Source: Acholoe squamosa
Taxonomy: Eukaryota > Annelida > Polychaeta > Phyllodocida > Polynoidae
Direction: 5' to 3'
Length of the DNA stretch: 64,000 bases
Assembly: GCA_949317995.1 (NCBI GenBank)
Contig: OX439048.1
Coordinates: 24,247,495 to 24,311,494, forward strand
Shown piece after piece: positions 50,380-60,734 of the stretch; position 1 is the first letter of the stretch; every line of letters begins with the position of its first letter. The position numbers and the translations under genes are program-made. The notes beneath the pieces are model-generated. The model saw only the letters and a program-made list of their open reading frames with translations, ran no database searches and had not been told where the DNA came from.

Positions 50380-52616
50380 ACTAGATCCACAAGGAGTGCT
50401 TTTGACTCTTTAGTACATGAGATATGGCTAAATCAGGATTTGTGCTGGTTACTGTGGAGAAGAAGATACACAGCTACATGTATACATCCTCCTATAACAG
50501 TTTATTCGATTGAGCTAATATGTAGGTAATAAAATGGTGAATGCTGAGTTCTTCAACAACTAAACTAATTAGCAAGGCTGCATTACATTTACAAAAACAA
50601 ATTACTAGTGTATACACTGAAAACCAAGTTGAGGAGGACCTATGGAACCCAAAAACTTGTCAATACTGACCATATGTGACCTAGTAGTCACGCGGTTGTG
50701 CATAAAACAGCCATCACACATGCACATCGGTGTGCCAATAACATATCCATAGGCACACTTCTCAGCAAATAGCATCAGCCAGAGAGGCCTAGTTGGGACC
50801 TCTTATGGCACACAGACAAACTAATAGTAATGTAGTATGATGACTTAGGGTAGTCATAAAGGCCTGATGATTGTAAACTTGTCATATCTGATGACTCTCT
50901 AATAGCAACAGGTTTTAGTGTACCATTTAGGGTGTACATCCCTACACAAGCATCCATTAGAGGTGTTCAATTAAGATTAATTTCTATATCAGTTGAAATT
51001 GGAATGTGGGTAACACAAAACAATATCTGCTTCCATAAACCTGCAAAGTCATTAACCGCTTAAAAGGGAACATTGAATGTGTTATGTCAACATCTTCATG
51101 ACCACAGCCTTTACTTACATTGATAAACCAAAATTATTGAAGCATGCAAACTGGTTGATCAAGATGACAGAGAAATCAGTTCCATTAAGGGTCAATGGTG
51201 AATTACTGCTTAAAGGCAGCATGCCGATCCCATGGGAATCAACCCCCAGGGTTGAGAATGATGTATGAATACATCCCTGATGAGCACACTTGCCAATCCT
51301 CATCTCCTCATTAGACCAGTGCTATGATGTACAGTGAATGGTCTAGAATGTCTTGCCACAGCACAAGCAGCTTGAGCACCCTGTAGGTATTGAGCAGAGT
51401 ATTGTACTGGATACCTGTGACATACCACAGGCAGCCCCCAGCAGGTTGGCAGTGGGAGGGCCCTGGAGTGGTCATTTTTAGAGTGATCTGGACTGTATTC
51501 TTTTCACAGTATTATTACTTTTGATTTTATCAATCACATTTTGTATGTCTTAGGCATGAAATAAACCAATATTTAACAATTGCAAGATGAATTGATACAG
51601 GTTAAATCATTCAAAAAAAGTAAAGCATCTTCTGAATAAGTCACATTTCAGACAATTGATCATTATGGAAAAGTGGCACTATAACCGATATATTTTCTTC
51701 TTTCATAATGCAAGGAATTGTGTAGGCTTCGTGTTGGTGAAATATAATCATGATCTGGATACAAGATCTTGATCTATTTCAGGCTCATATGACGAAAATG
51801 TATATATAGCAGGTGGTTTAGTAAATTCAAAGCATAATTAAACCTGTTATACTATCAACTAGTTCAAAGTTTATGCCTTCTTTCTAAGTGCACATATCCC
51901 AATTCATAATCAAACCAGTATGATAGAGAAAACAGCTTTTGAAATCATGTAGAAGGAGGTGTGTTTAAAATGGAGTGAATTTAATAAGTTGTTCCAAATG
52001 AAGCCATGATCGCAGTTCTGCTTTGAACAAAATAAACCATAAACATTGAAACTTATTTAACTTTTTAAATGCATATGTATAGACAATCTTATGTTCAAAA
52101 AATGATTTAACTCTGGATATGGGATCTAAAGATCATCGTGACCCTTTAAAAACCGTCTTACATATGTACATGTAATATAACAATGTGGTATGACATGCTA
52201 GAGTTGATAAATTATTTGAATGAAGGTCCATAGACGGGGCCCTAGTGGAAGGACTGCAATGCACAGATGCTAGGTATAATACCTATACTTTGTATAGCAT
52301 TAAGTACCCAATAAATTACATTAAAAAATAAATATATTGCTAGGACTAATGTTTGAATACAAACACCCACTTTGCATAGAAATATACATCAACTAGTGGT
52401 TTATATGTTTTCTAAAATGAGAAGTCTGTATCCTGGCCTGTTCAATATATATTACGATTACAACCTGTCAGCTGAAAACCACAGCGAGAACATCTTCAAT
52501 TACAGCCTTGGAAGTGAGAGCCTATCTTGTAAAAACTACCATCAGTTCAGGCTTTCCCAATAAGGTGCAAGGGGGTCGCTACAACGACTGCTTCAGGAGG
52601 GTTTCAACCCAGTAGC
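50380..52616. repeat. tubulin-locus flank, copy 2
   Basis: This second copy of the flank is seen at 44311-46035. Alignment by eye is clear at 50980-51310 (TTCAATTAAGATTAATTTCT through CACACTTGCCAAT) and at 52550-52616. Its final bases (CAACCCAGTAGC) run straight into codon 135 of the tubulin pseudogene. About 2 kb equivalent to 46036-47987, promoter included, is therefore missing. No gene is seen inside. Confidence 0.7.
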
Positions 52617-53314
52617 CTCACACACTCCCTTGGATCTGGAATGGGAACCCTCCTCATCTCCAAGATCCGTGAAGAGTACCCCAACAGGATCATGAACACC
52701 TTCTCTATCGTACCATCCCCCAAGATATCAGACACTGTTGTTGAGCCCTACAATGCCACCCTATCTGTGCATTAGCTTGTTGAGAACACAGATGAATCCT
52801 ACTGCATTGACAACGAGGAAGCCATCAGTACCGTGCCCTGACTGTGCCTGAGCTCACCCAGCAGATGTTTGATGCCAAGAACATGATGGCTGCCTGTGAC
52901 CCCTGTCATGGCCGCTACCTCACCGTTACTGCCATGTTCCGTGGCTGCATGTCCATGAAGGAGGTTGATGAGCAGATGCTCAATGTACAGAACAAGAACA
53001 GCAGCTACTTTGTTGAATGGATCCCCAACAATGTCAAGACTGCTGTCTGTGACATCCCACCCCATGGACTCAAGATGTCTGGAAACAGCACTGCTATCCA
53101 GGAACAGTTCAAGCATATCTCTGAGCAGTTCACTGCTATGTTCAGGCGTAAGGCTTTCCTCCATTGGTATACTGGTGAGGGTATGGATGAGATGGAGTTC
53201 ACTGAAGCTGAGAGCAACATGAACGATTTCGTCTCTGAGTACCAGCAGTACCAGGATGCCACAGCTGAGGATGAGGGTGAGTTTGATGAGGAGGAGGGAG
53301 AGGAGGAGGCTTAA
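52617..53314 (+). pseudogene. beta-tubulin pseudogene, 5'-truncated
   Basis: This is a broken copy of the gene at 47586. It begins at the equivalent of codon 135, so it lacks the promoter and about 30% of the protein. A 12-bp deletion removes most of the GTP loop (GGGTGSG becomes GSG). A CAG codon has become TAG (52773-52775). A 214-bp deletion at 52817/52818 shifts the frame, and another 12-bp deletion removes TFVG before NSTAIQE. From 52844 onward the correct frame is open for 156 codons to the normal acidic tail and TAA. Several arginine codons have turned into cysteine or histidine ([21 protein letters not shown]) by C-to-T or G-to-A change at CpG. It cannot make a working tubulin. Confidence 0.93.
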
Positions 53315-53945
53315 GTAGCAGGCTCTGCTCTACACCTGGACTGATGTTCTAAACCTGAACTAAAGTGGAATTATGACCAAGGACATTGAAGGGAATCTGA
53401 AGATGCCACAAATAACAATTCTAGTATTATGGTGATTCTAGTTTTGTTCTAAAGAAACCATTGTTTTGCCAACATGCAATGTTTGAGAAAACCAACAAAG
53501 AAATTGAAATTAAAGTTGATAAGAACAGATCCTGTCTTTATATCATGTCTAAATAACCTTGATTAAGTACCTTGTTCTTTTCATCATACCAGTGATTGCT
53601 ACATACCTTTACATTTGCAGGACTTCTCTCTTTTGCTCACATAATATGATGAACAGCAAACCCTTGCAATCAAGCTATGATGATAACATATACAATGCAT
53701 ATTTCCCATCAAAGAACATCATCAAATGAGCTTAAATGACTATAACTTTGGGTTTACAACATGAGGTGTTTCAATCCTATGCCCGTTTCATCATGATGTC
53801 ATGATAAGTAACATGCCAGGCTGCAGTATGCAGGTATCAAGGCTATGCTGCGATGGTGATCCTATGATATTACTGCCAAATACACAGCCTTTTTGATATC
53901 ATGAGTGATACAGAAGACTTACTATGATACTTGTACCCTTTCCTT
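53315..53945. repeat. 3' flank of the tubulin unit, copy 2
   Basis: It matches 48924-49680, including CTGATGTTCTAAACCTGAAC, the ATTAAA signal (53509-53514) and the GCTGCAGTATGCAG phrase. It shows that the pseudogene came from a genomic duplication and not from a copied mRNA. Confidence 0.75.
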
Positions 53946-54059
53946 AAATCATATTATACATGTCTATTACACATATACATGCTTAGAACCTCATGACACG
54001 ATTTCCGCCCAATAGATCATTCAGTGGTTATAAAACATCATCATAAATCAAAACAGAAA

Positions 54060-54860
54060 TAACCGAATACCCTAGATTCACTTTTGAGTCTTTAGACTAG
54101 TACAAGGGATATAGATGAAGTCATACACGTCAGTGACTCTGGACAAAAAGATACACAGCTACATACCTCCCATTACAGTTTATTTAATTAAACAAATGTG
54201 TTTACAAGTAAGGGGGCGTTCAACAATTACGTCACTGCTTAGGGGGTGGGTTCCTTTATATGTTCCATACAAAAACAGTGACAAGGGGGGTTGTGTCCTG
54301 AAAAATGCCTAAATACCGGTGACATAATTGTTGAACGCTCCCTAAAAGAACATGGTGAATGCTGAGGGCTTCACCAATATAACTACTTATCAAGGCTGCA
54401 TTACATTTACAAAAATAAATCACTAATACATAAAATGTAGGGTATACATCTCGACACCGTCCTCCATTAGCAGTGTTCAATTAGGATTTGTTTTCTTATC
54501 AGCTGGAGAAGGAATGTGGGTAACACAAACCAGCGTCATTACCCACAAAAAAGGAAACACAGTGTGTGTTAGGTTCTCATGGCCACAGGCTTCACTTAAA
54601 CATTGATAAGCCAAGATTATTGAGAAGCCATAACAGAAGCCATTGAAGCATACAGGCTCATTGGTTCAGATGAACATTAACAGCCGATACTGAATTGTGT
54701 ACAAATGCAGCGTACCAACGCTGTGGGAATAGTATTATACCTCCATATCAACCACAAAGTTCAGGACTGATGAATGAATGTAAGCATCCAATGGGCCCTC
54801 AGGGTTTATATATAACATTGACAACTGCTGTTGTTTCATGTTGATAAATCAACTGACCTA
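54060..54860. repeat. tubulin-locus flank, copy 3
   Basis: A third diverged copy of the flank: ATACACAGCTACAT, AAGGCTGCATTACATTTACA, GTGGGTAACACAAA, GCCACAGGCTTCACTTA and others appear in the same order as in copies 1 and 2. No tubulin sequence follows it before the window ends, so this unit is truncated or its gene has been lost. Confidence 0.65.
54212..54342. mobile_element. 131-bp Harbinger-like MITE with TAA duplication
   Basis: The inverted ends GGGGGCGTTCAACAATTACG (left) and GGGAGCGTTCAACAATTATG (right, reversed) are flanked by TAA at 54209-54211 and 54343-54345. A 3-bp TAA/TWA duplication and GGG-starting ends are typical of PIF/Harbinger elements. It inserted in flank copy 3; flank copy 1 shows the unoccupied site. 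There is no coding capacity. Confidence 0.8.
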
Positions 54861-56595
54861 ATAATGACATTGCATCGAAATGAGATAGTGTACATGGAAA
54901 CTAGCGCTAGCTCAGAGGTCTAACAAAGTTCAATCACCATTGGCATTTGTTCAACTTTGATCAACGACACGCAAATATTGGTTTATCAATGTCCCTCCTT
55001 TTCTCTTAATAAACTGTGGTAAATCATAATCCCAGCGATGAGTTTCAAGAGTATTCAAGTTGCCAGTTTGTGGTCGGTCAAGCGCAATTTATTATCTTTA
55101 TCATCTTTTGTCATTGCTTCTGTAATCTATATGTGACCTGGACAATTTCTATATTAATACTTATAATTGCCTGTTAAGAAAAGAAGAAAATTAACCTCCC
55201 AAATGTATGTACATATGTACCATATAAATATAACGTCGAGTTATGAGGTTATTAACTTTATCCTCAGACAACCATAGCCATAGATCCGGTTAGTAAACTA
55301 TAAAAACTCTCTATCAGCTTTCAGCTTATTGGTTTTGCTTCCATGTGATGGACCATATACATCTATAGCATAGTTTTTTTCACAAAGCGACGGTCCCTGT
55401 AGCCAACTTATTTGAAATGATAGGGTATACATTCCAACAGCATAATATGCCTCGGTATAGAGTAGTTCAGATCATTGAGTTTCAGATTTCCACGAGCCGG
55501 CCACCGCATATGATTGTGATAGCCCTGTGTCCGGGCCCTGTGTCCACGGGTCCCTTACATCCAATTCATATCATTACACTGGCGAATTTAGATTTAGCTT
55601 GATGACCAATATCCAGTTCAAAAAGAGGATGTCTGCCAGAGTTAACAGCGTTTACCAACAAGGTTTGTTCCTGAGCTACATTCGTGATTTTTGTTTCCTG
55701 ACACTAACATTTACTGTTTCCCTTCCACCGTCTTCTGTCATAGATCCAATATCACATTTGCATGTCTGCATGATGGATCTATGCAGAATTCCTCCTGGTG
55801 ATGCAATCATCCATTTGTCCCCTACCCATCCCCCATTAGGGATTAACATAATCCCCACGCCAACTACAGACCTAGGATCGATTCCCAATGGCCGATAATA
55901 ACCCTGCCTTGTCCTTGTAATTGGGGGTAATGATACATAATGCATCGAGCATTTATCTTTAGTTTCAATATGTGTATAGTTTTCAACGTGACCGTGTTCC
56001 CAGATACCCTGACCTTGTTTATTCTACAATAGGCACTAACATTCTGCATGTGGTTACCATTAAAACATGGGGTATCAATAATGTTGATACCTATACAATC
56101 AACGAGTTCATTCCAGGTTCTAGGTCCCATTCCATTCCATGTGTACTATTAGATTTGCTTCCTGTGCACATTACTGTCATTCGTGGAGCACATTGGTTTT
56201 ATGTATAGACTGGAACAGACGGTCCTTTGACCCCTCACTCACATCTCCTTCATTCTGTCCCCTTTCCTCCTATCCATCCTTTCTAGTCTACAATTCCTCT
56301 TTACTCATCTTCTTGTGCATTCATTCTAAGGCCATGCACTGAACATTAATCAGAGTCTACTAGAAAATTATCATACCACAACACAAATGATTTAATCTCT
56401 CTTTAATTGTGTAATGGGAGTAATTGGACCCTCCCTTTATAGCCTTGTAATCACTCACACCCCAAGATCAATGTGCACTAGGCGCTGTTTGTGGGTCTGG
56501 TCGATGAGCCTAAGGGGTGATTCTACACTCTTTGAAGAGCCCCGCCTGACAATGAACATGCCTGAGTAGATCCCAATTTAAATGGCTGCTCCCTT
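54861..56595. other. non-coding stretch, nothing clear
   Basis: Open frames of up to 123 codons (55527-55898) have no motif or splice context. No gene is supported. Confidence 0.5.
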
Positions 56596-57240
56596 AGGCC
56601 TCTTCATGTACCTGTTCACAAACTGTTCACAGACCTTCTCATAGATCTACTAACAGACGTACTTACAAACTTATTCAGAGACCTGCTCACAGACCGGCTG
56701 ACAGACTTGTATATAGAACCGCTCAATAACTTATCACAGACCTTCTCATAGCTCTACTAACAGATGTCTTATTCACAGACCGGCTCACAGACTTGTACAT
56801 AGAACCCCTTACAGACATCTTCATAGAACCCCTTACAGACATCTTCATAGAACCCCTTACAGACATCTTCATAGAACCCCTCAAAGACTTGTTCATAGAA
56901 CCCATACGTTTTGATTAATAACGCAAGACATATTTGCAGATCTACATCTCACAGATCTGCATACAGATATACTCTTGGAATTGGGTAAACCCACTCTTAT
57001 AATCAAACCTACTAGTACATGTACTTAGACACAGTCTCAAGCCTGCTGCCAGACATATTCATATTAATTGATTCTCATAGAACTTAGACAAGCTTACAGA
57101 CCCGCTTACATACACACTCACAGAAAACCTACTTAAGACCTGCTCACGGACTTACCTACTTATTTTCCCAAAATTATACACTACAGGCCACCACTCTCCC
57201 ACACCAACAACAGACATGCTCAGACTCTGTCAGAGAAAGT
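56596..57240. repeat. decayed tandem repeat, CACAGAC family
   Basis: The phrase (T)CACAGACCT.CTCATAGA and variants recur irregularly. The freshest part (about 56795-56893) is four near-perfect 24-bp units of the type TTCATAGAACCCCTTACAGA plus CATC. A minus-strand frame reading RGSMKMSV repeats is a product of the 24-bp period. Confidence 0.75.
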
Positions 57241-57695
57241 GTCATGCTCACAGGTCCCCGCCCCTCCCATTCCTGTCCATACAACAATCAGTATTTCCTC
57301 CCTTTGTGAGGGGGGCATCGACTCGGTGTTTTAGCTGAGGAACAATCTGCCGCCTGCCTGCCTGCCTGTCGCGCTCTTCCTCTTGTTGTTGTTCTTTGTG
57401 AGATTTATTTTCTTCAATCTAAAGGCAAATTGTGCTAAAAATAGATGTTGAGGAGTTGCTCATAGCTCTGTGCATGTTGAGAGCCTAGTTAGTGGGATCG
57501 ATGTGGCGGTGGTCGGCCTGCCTGCATCTATAGGCCGCCTTAGCAAGCCTCTACTGATCTACTGGTCTGTGGGGCAGAGTTTGGACACTCTACAAACAGC
57601 TATTTCTCTTGTTATCCCATATATAGGCCACTTATACCTAGTCTCTACTGTTCCCCTGATCTAGGAGCAAAGCATTTTCCTTATGTGTACAAACA
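57241..57695. other. non-coding stretch, nothing clear
   Basis: Four tandem GCCT units (57350-57368) are the only visible repeat. No exon is supported. Confidence 0.5.
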
Positions 57696-57700
57696 TGGCT

Positions 57701-58408
57701 TGTGGGGCCTTTATCCTACAAATTGCCTTTATCCCTCAAAATATTATCATTTTGCAGGATAAAGGCCAATTCAGTCCTTTGTCCTACAAAATTGGTGTTA
57801 AAGTGCAAAAGCCTCTATCCCTAAAAATCCTTTATTCTACAAATTCATTCACTCCTCAGGTTCTTTATACAGGATGCATGTCAAATACCCTGACTATGAT
57901 ACATCCTAGGGTTCATAGATATTCCATGATCACCATATTTGGTGTGTGACCCTCCACCTAAACTGTTAGACAAGGGAAAAATAGGGTATAACTGAAAATG
58001 GATTATTTAGCCTCATATTTATTGACCTGACTAACATCTGAATTGGAAAATAAAATTCAACTCAATATAAAATGCCCCTCTACATATCAGATCTGGGGTC
58101 TTGCTGTTAGTCTATCAGGGGTCTTGAACTTAGCCTGTCAGGAAATCTATCATGAGTGAAAGTATTGTATGAAGTAGTTTACCAAATACCAGTTAAGGAC
58201 ACTCCTATTCTGTGAAGAATCATTAAGATGCTTAGAGGATATTCTTCATACGTGTAGAGATTGATGTTTCACTCACTGTCACAATCAGCGAACACAATGA
58301 GCGTTCTTTAATGCCAATTTGTGGGATAAAGGCCTGTGTTTAGCCTTTATCCTACAAAATTATACTATTTAGAAGGATAAAGGCAATTTGTAGCATGAAG
58401 GCCCCACA
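57701..58408. mobile_element. 708-bp element, about 67-bp inverted ends, TGGCT duplication
   Basis: The left end reads TGTGGGGCCTTTATCCTACA and the right end in reverse reads TGTGGGGCCTTCATGCTACA. The match continues with few differences for about 67 bp, through AATTGCCTTTATCC and AGGATAAAGGC. The element is bounded by the direct repeat TGGCT at 57696-57700 and 58409-58413. Pieces of the end sequence (CCTTTATCCTACAAAAT) recur inside. No transposase frame is present. A TGT start with a 5-bp duplication does not fit Harbinger, mariner or hAT; Ginger-like or an unnamed group is possible. Confidence 0.8.
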
Positions 58409-58589
58409 TGGCTCTTTTTTCATCGTTTTTAGAAATTGCGCAATTATCTAGCCAGGAAAATGCGAAATCCTGTTGTGGAGGAGAATTGGACTAGGGGTCT
58501 GTAAAAGGGTACCTATACAAGTGTAAAACATGATTGAGGTACACTAATGACACAAGAGTTTTAGAAATGGACAGACGAACATAGTTTAC

Positions 58590-58683
58590 CAGTACATTTG
58601 TATAAAAGGTGGCATAATGACACTCCATCCATCCTGAAAAGAGACAGAGTGACAGCCTGAGGATCCTGAGCACCAATGTATTG
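58590..58683. repeat. dispersed repeat, copy 2
   Basis: Partner of 13129-13225, sharing TGACACTCCA, TGACAGCCTGA and TGAGCACCAATG in the same order and orientation. The class is unknown. Confidence 0.5.
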
Positions 58684-58859
58684 CCACAAAAGTGGTCCAT
58701 CCTTAAATTCCCTAATCTTATGCTATCCCAACCACTATCCAAAAGGATGCCATGGGTTATTGGTTTACCTGTCCCAGAGAATTGATACTGAACACCAGTG
58801 ATGATTCGCCAGGTAGAAGTCAGAATGACCTGACCAGTGAGCTCTCAGATAAGATGTCA

Positions 58860-59742
58860 GCTTGGGCCAGAGATGTACCAAACAGTACAAAGTGACAAGG
58901 CGCTGTGTGCAGAGTGAGAGTGAGAGCGGAAGCAGTGGAGGAGCAGAAGGAGGCTCCTTAATGATTAATTAGAACTGATTCGGCACCGAGCTGCTCCAAG
59001 CTGCCCCCGCCGGGCCTCCTTGTCTCCAATGGAGCAGACATTGGCGGCTGACAGTAGCAGAGGGAGTACAGGAGGAAAGGGCAACAGGCCCATACAATAA
59101 CCTATAGTTAGTGGTAGAGTGGGGCAGTTGCTGCCTCCATGCCATTACTGACTGCATGAACTGCTGAGACTGGAGTGTTAATGTATACGTACAGGAGGGA
59201 GCTTCGGAGGTAAGGCAGCCCAGGAGTAAACCAGACAGTCTGGTTAACTGCTTCAGTCTCCAACTCAGAACCACCCACCCACTCACACCAGCCCATTTGT
59301 ATACAAGGGTACGCTGGATCCCTGAGCCTCCAGACTTTACAAGGTGTTCCTCGCTGAGCTGTGTACACCACATACTCACAGACCGCCAACACAACCACAC
59401 GTGTACTCCAGTAGGATTGGGTGGAGGCAGCAGTGTAGGAGCAGGCCAATGCTGATCTATACCTCCAGTACTGACAGTCCTCACTAGGATACCACAACAA
59501 CACAAGCAACCCTCACTAACAGCTCCTACACACCTTAAGTACAGCTAGGGTACCATCATCCAATATCAGCACCACCCCCTCTAAGTAGGATATAGAGAGT
59601 GGCCTTGGTACCCAACCCTCCCTCCTCAAGAGTTAAGTCCTTGTACAGCAGGAGGTGCCTGGAGGTAGCTACATGTGCAGGCAGGTATCTACCATGGTGT
59701 CCTGAGGACTGGAGCAGGACTGGAGGAATAACACAGGCTGTG
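58860..59742 (+). promoter_or_regulatory. possible promoter and first non-coding exon
   Basis: This block is visibly GC-richer than the surrounding 20 kb, with AG-rich tracts (GAGTGAGAGTGAGAGCGG near 58912). It ends in a good donor at 59743 (GCTGTG then GTGAGT). A short frame ATGGAGCAGACATTGGC opens near 59031 but stops after 23 codons. Long minus-strand frames through it (for example 58969-59505) have no motif and follow from the base composition. It may be a transcription start, or only a compositional island. Confidence 0.25.
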
Positions 59743-59768
59743 GTGAGTCTAATTAGTATAGTTTGGTA

Positions 59769-59884
59769 TAGTCAGGTACCAGGAGTCGGCCCTGGAGTCA
59801 AGAGTTAAGGACAGGGGGGAAGGGTGTAGTCAGGTACCAGGAGTCGGCCCTGGAGTCTAGATTTAAGGACATGGGGGAAGGGTC
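59769..59884. repeat. 58-bp tandem duplication
   Basis: Two adjacent copies each start TAGTCAGGTACCAGGAGTCG and end GGGGGAAGGGT, with a few mismatches. It looks like a recent local duplication. Confidence 0.9.
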
Positions 59885-60387
59885 CAGTAAAGGACAAGGC
59901 ACAGAAATATGCTATATCACACGGCCCGGTGGATTGAAATACCGACATAAATATTTGATTTTCTTTCATAAACGATCATGGGCGGGTGTAGGAGGGAGTG
60001 ATCATAATACCATGTTATGATCACCATGATGATGCACAGAGCGAGCTTTTAGATTCTCCTGACTGCGTTCCTCTTTAATGGCTCACTTTTAATGACTATC
60101 TTTGTGATAAAATTATACTTAGAATGGGAGAGTCCGTCCATAAAGTGGCCTGTTCATGCACACCACAAGCTACACCAGAGCTACTGTTATGATGTAAACA
60201 TTACCATTATGATGTAATAGGTTTTATTCGGTTTCTGTTCGTGCTATTGTGGTAACTTTATTCATTAAATAATGCGATGAAATCAGTAACAGTATTGACT
60301 AAGCCTCTGTGTGGACTAATATGGTAACGTAAATTCTATAACGATGCGATGTAATTACTAATCGGATGGACATTGTTAATTACTCTA
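59885..60387. other. non-coding stretch, nothing seen
   Basis: No exon or repeat is recognised. Confidence 0.5.
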
Positions 60388-60734
60388 TTTGAGCAACTTT
60401 AATCCCACATGTAAGGCATTGCATCTAGTAATCAGGGATAATGGTTTACACTTGTTTAGACACATAATAAGAAGTGTAGAAGACAGCTCTGTTATGGGCC
60501 TGAAGTTGAAATGACCAGCAGGGCATTTCAAAATAACATCTATAGCTATGGTTTTGAAATTCCCTCCTGATTGTTGTGGTGACATTATGGCAAACACATA
60601 GCCGTGCTGGCAGGGCTGTTTATTACTATATACGCTTTGGCACGATTGCCAATCCCTGTATAGATGTGGAAGTAAGCCAGCCTGGAGGCTGTAGTTCAAT
60701 GGAGGTTCGATCCTTAAGCCCATATAATCTAAAT
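60388..60734 (-). CDS. weak candidate exon of unknown gene
   Basis: On the minus strand a strong acceptor (CCTCCCTTATTGTTTACAG, AG at 60736-60735) opens a frame that runs about 115 codons to a stop at 60385-60387. The peptide has cysteines and aromatic residues in a plausible pattern: YRDWQSCQSVYSNKQPCQHG, then FAIMSPQQSGG and CPAGHFNF. I do not recognise it, no clear donor is seen before the stop, and open frames of this length are expected by chance in a window of this size. Confidence 0.2.

Noticed and set aside
52844-53314. Open 156-codon tubulin C-terminal half as a separate short gene
   Set aside because: It has no promoter, begins at an internal methionine, follows a frameshift and a stop, and carries multiple missense changes at conserved arginines. 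It is better explained as the undamaged part of a pseudogene.
56723-56905. RGSMKMSV repeat peptide on the minus strand
   Set aside because: Product of the 24-bp tandem repeat (8 codons). There is no evidence of expression or of selection.
58969-59509. 178- and 133-codon overlapping minus-strand frames
   Set aside because: Two different registers are open over the same GC-richer block, which points to base composition. Neither shows a motif.
60690-60725. GGTTCGATCC resembling a tRNA B box
   Set aside because: No matching A box or acceptor-stem pairing could be drawn around it. No tRNA gene was found anywhere in the window by eye.
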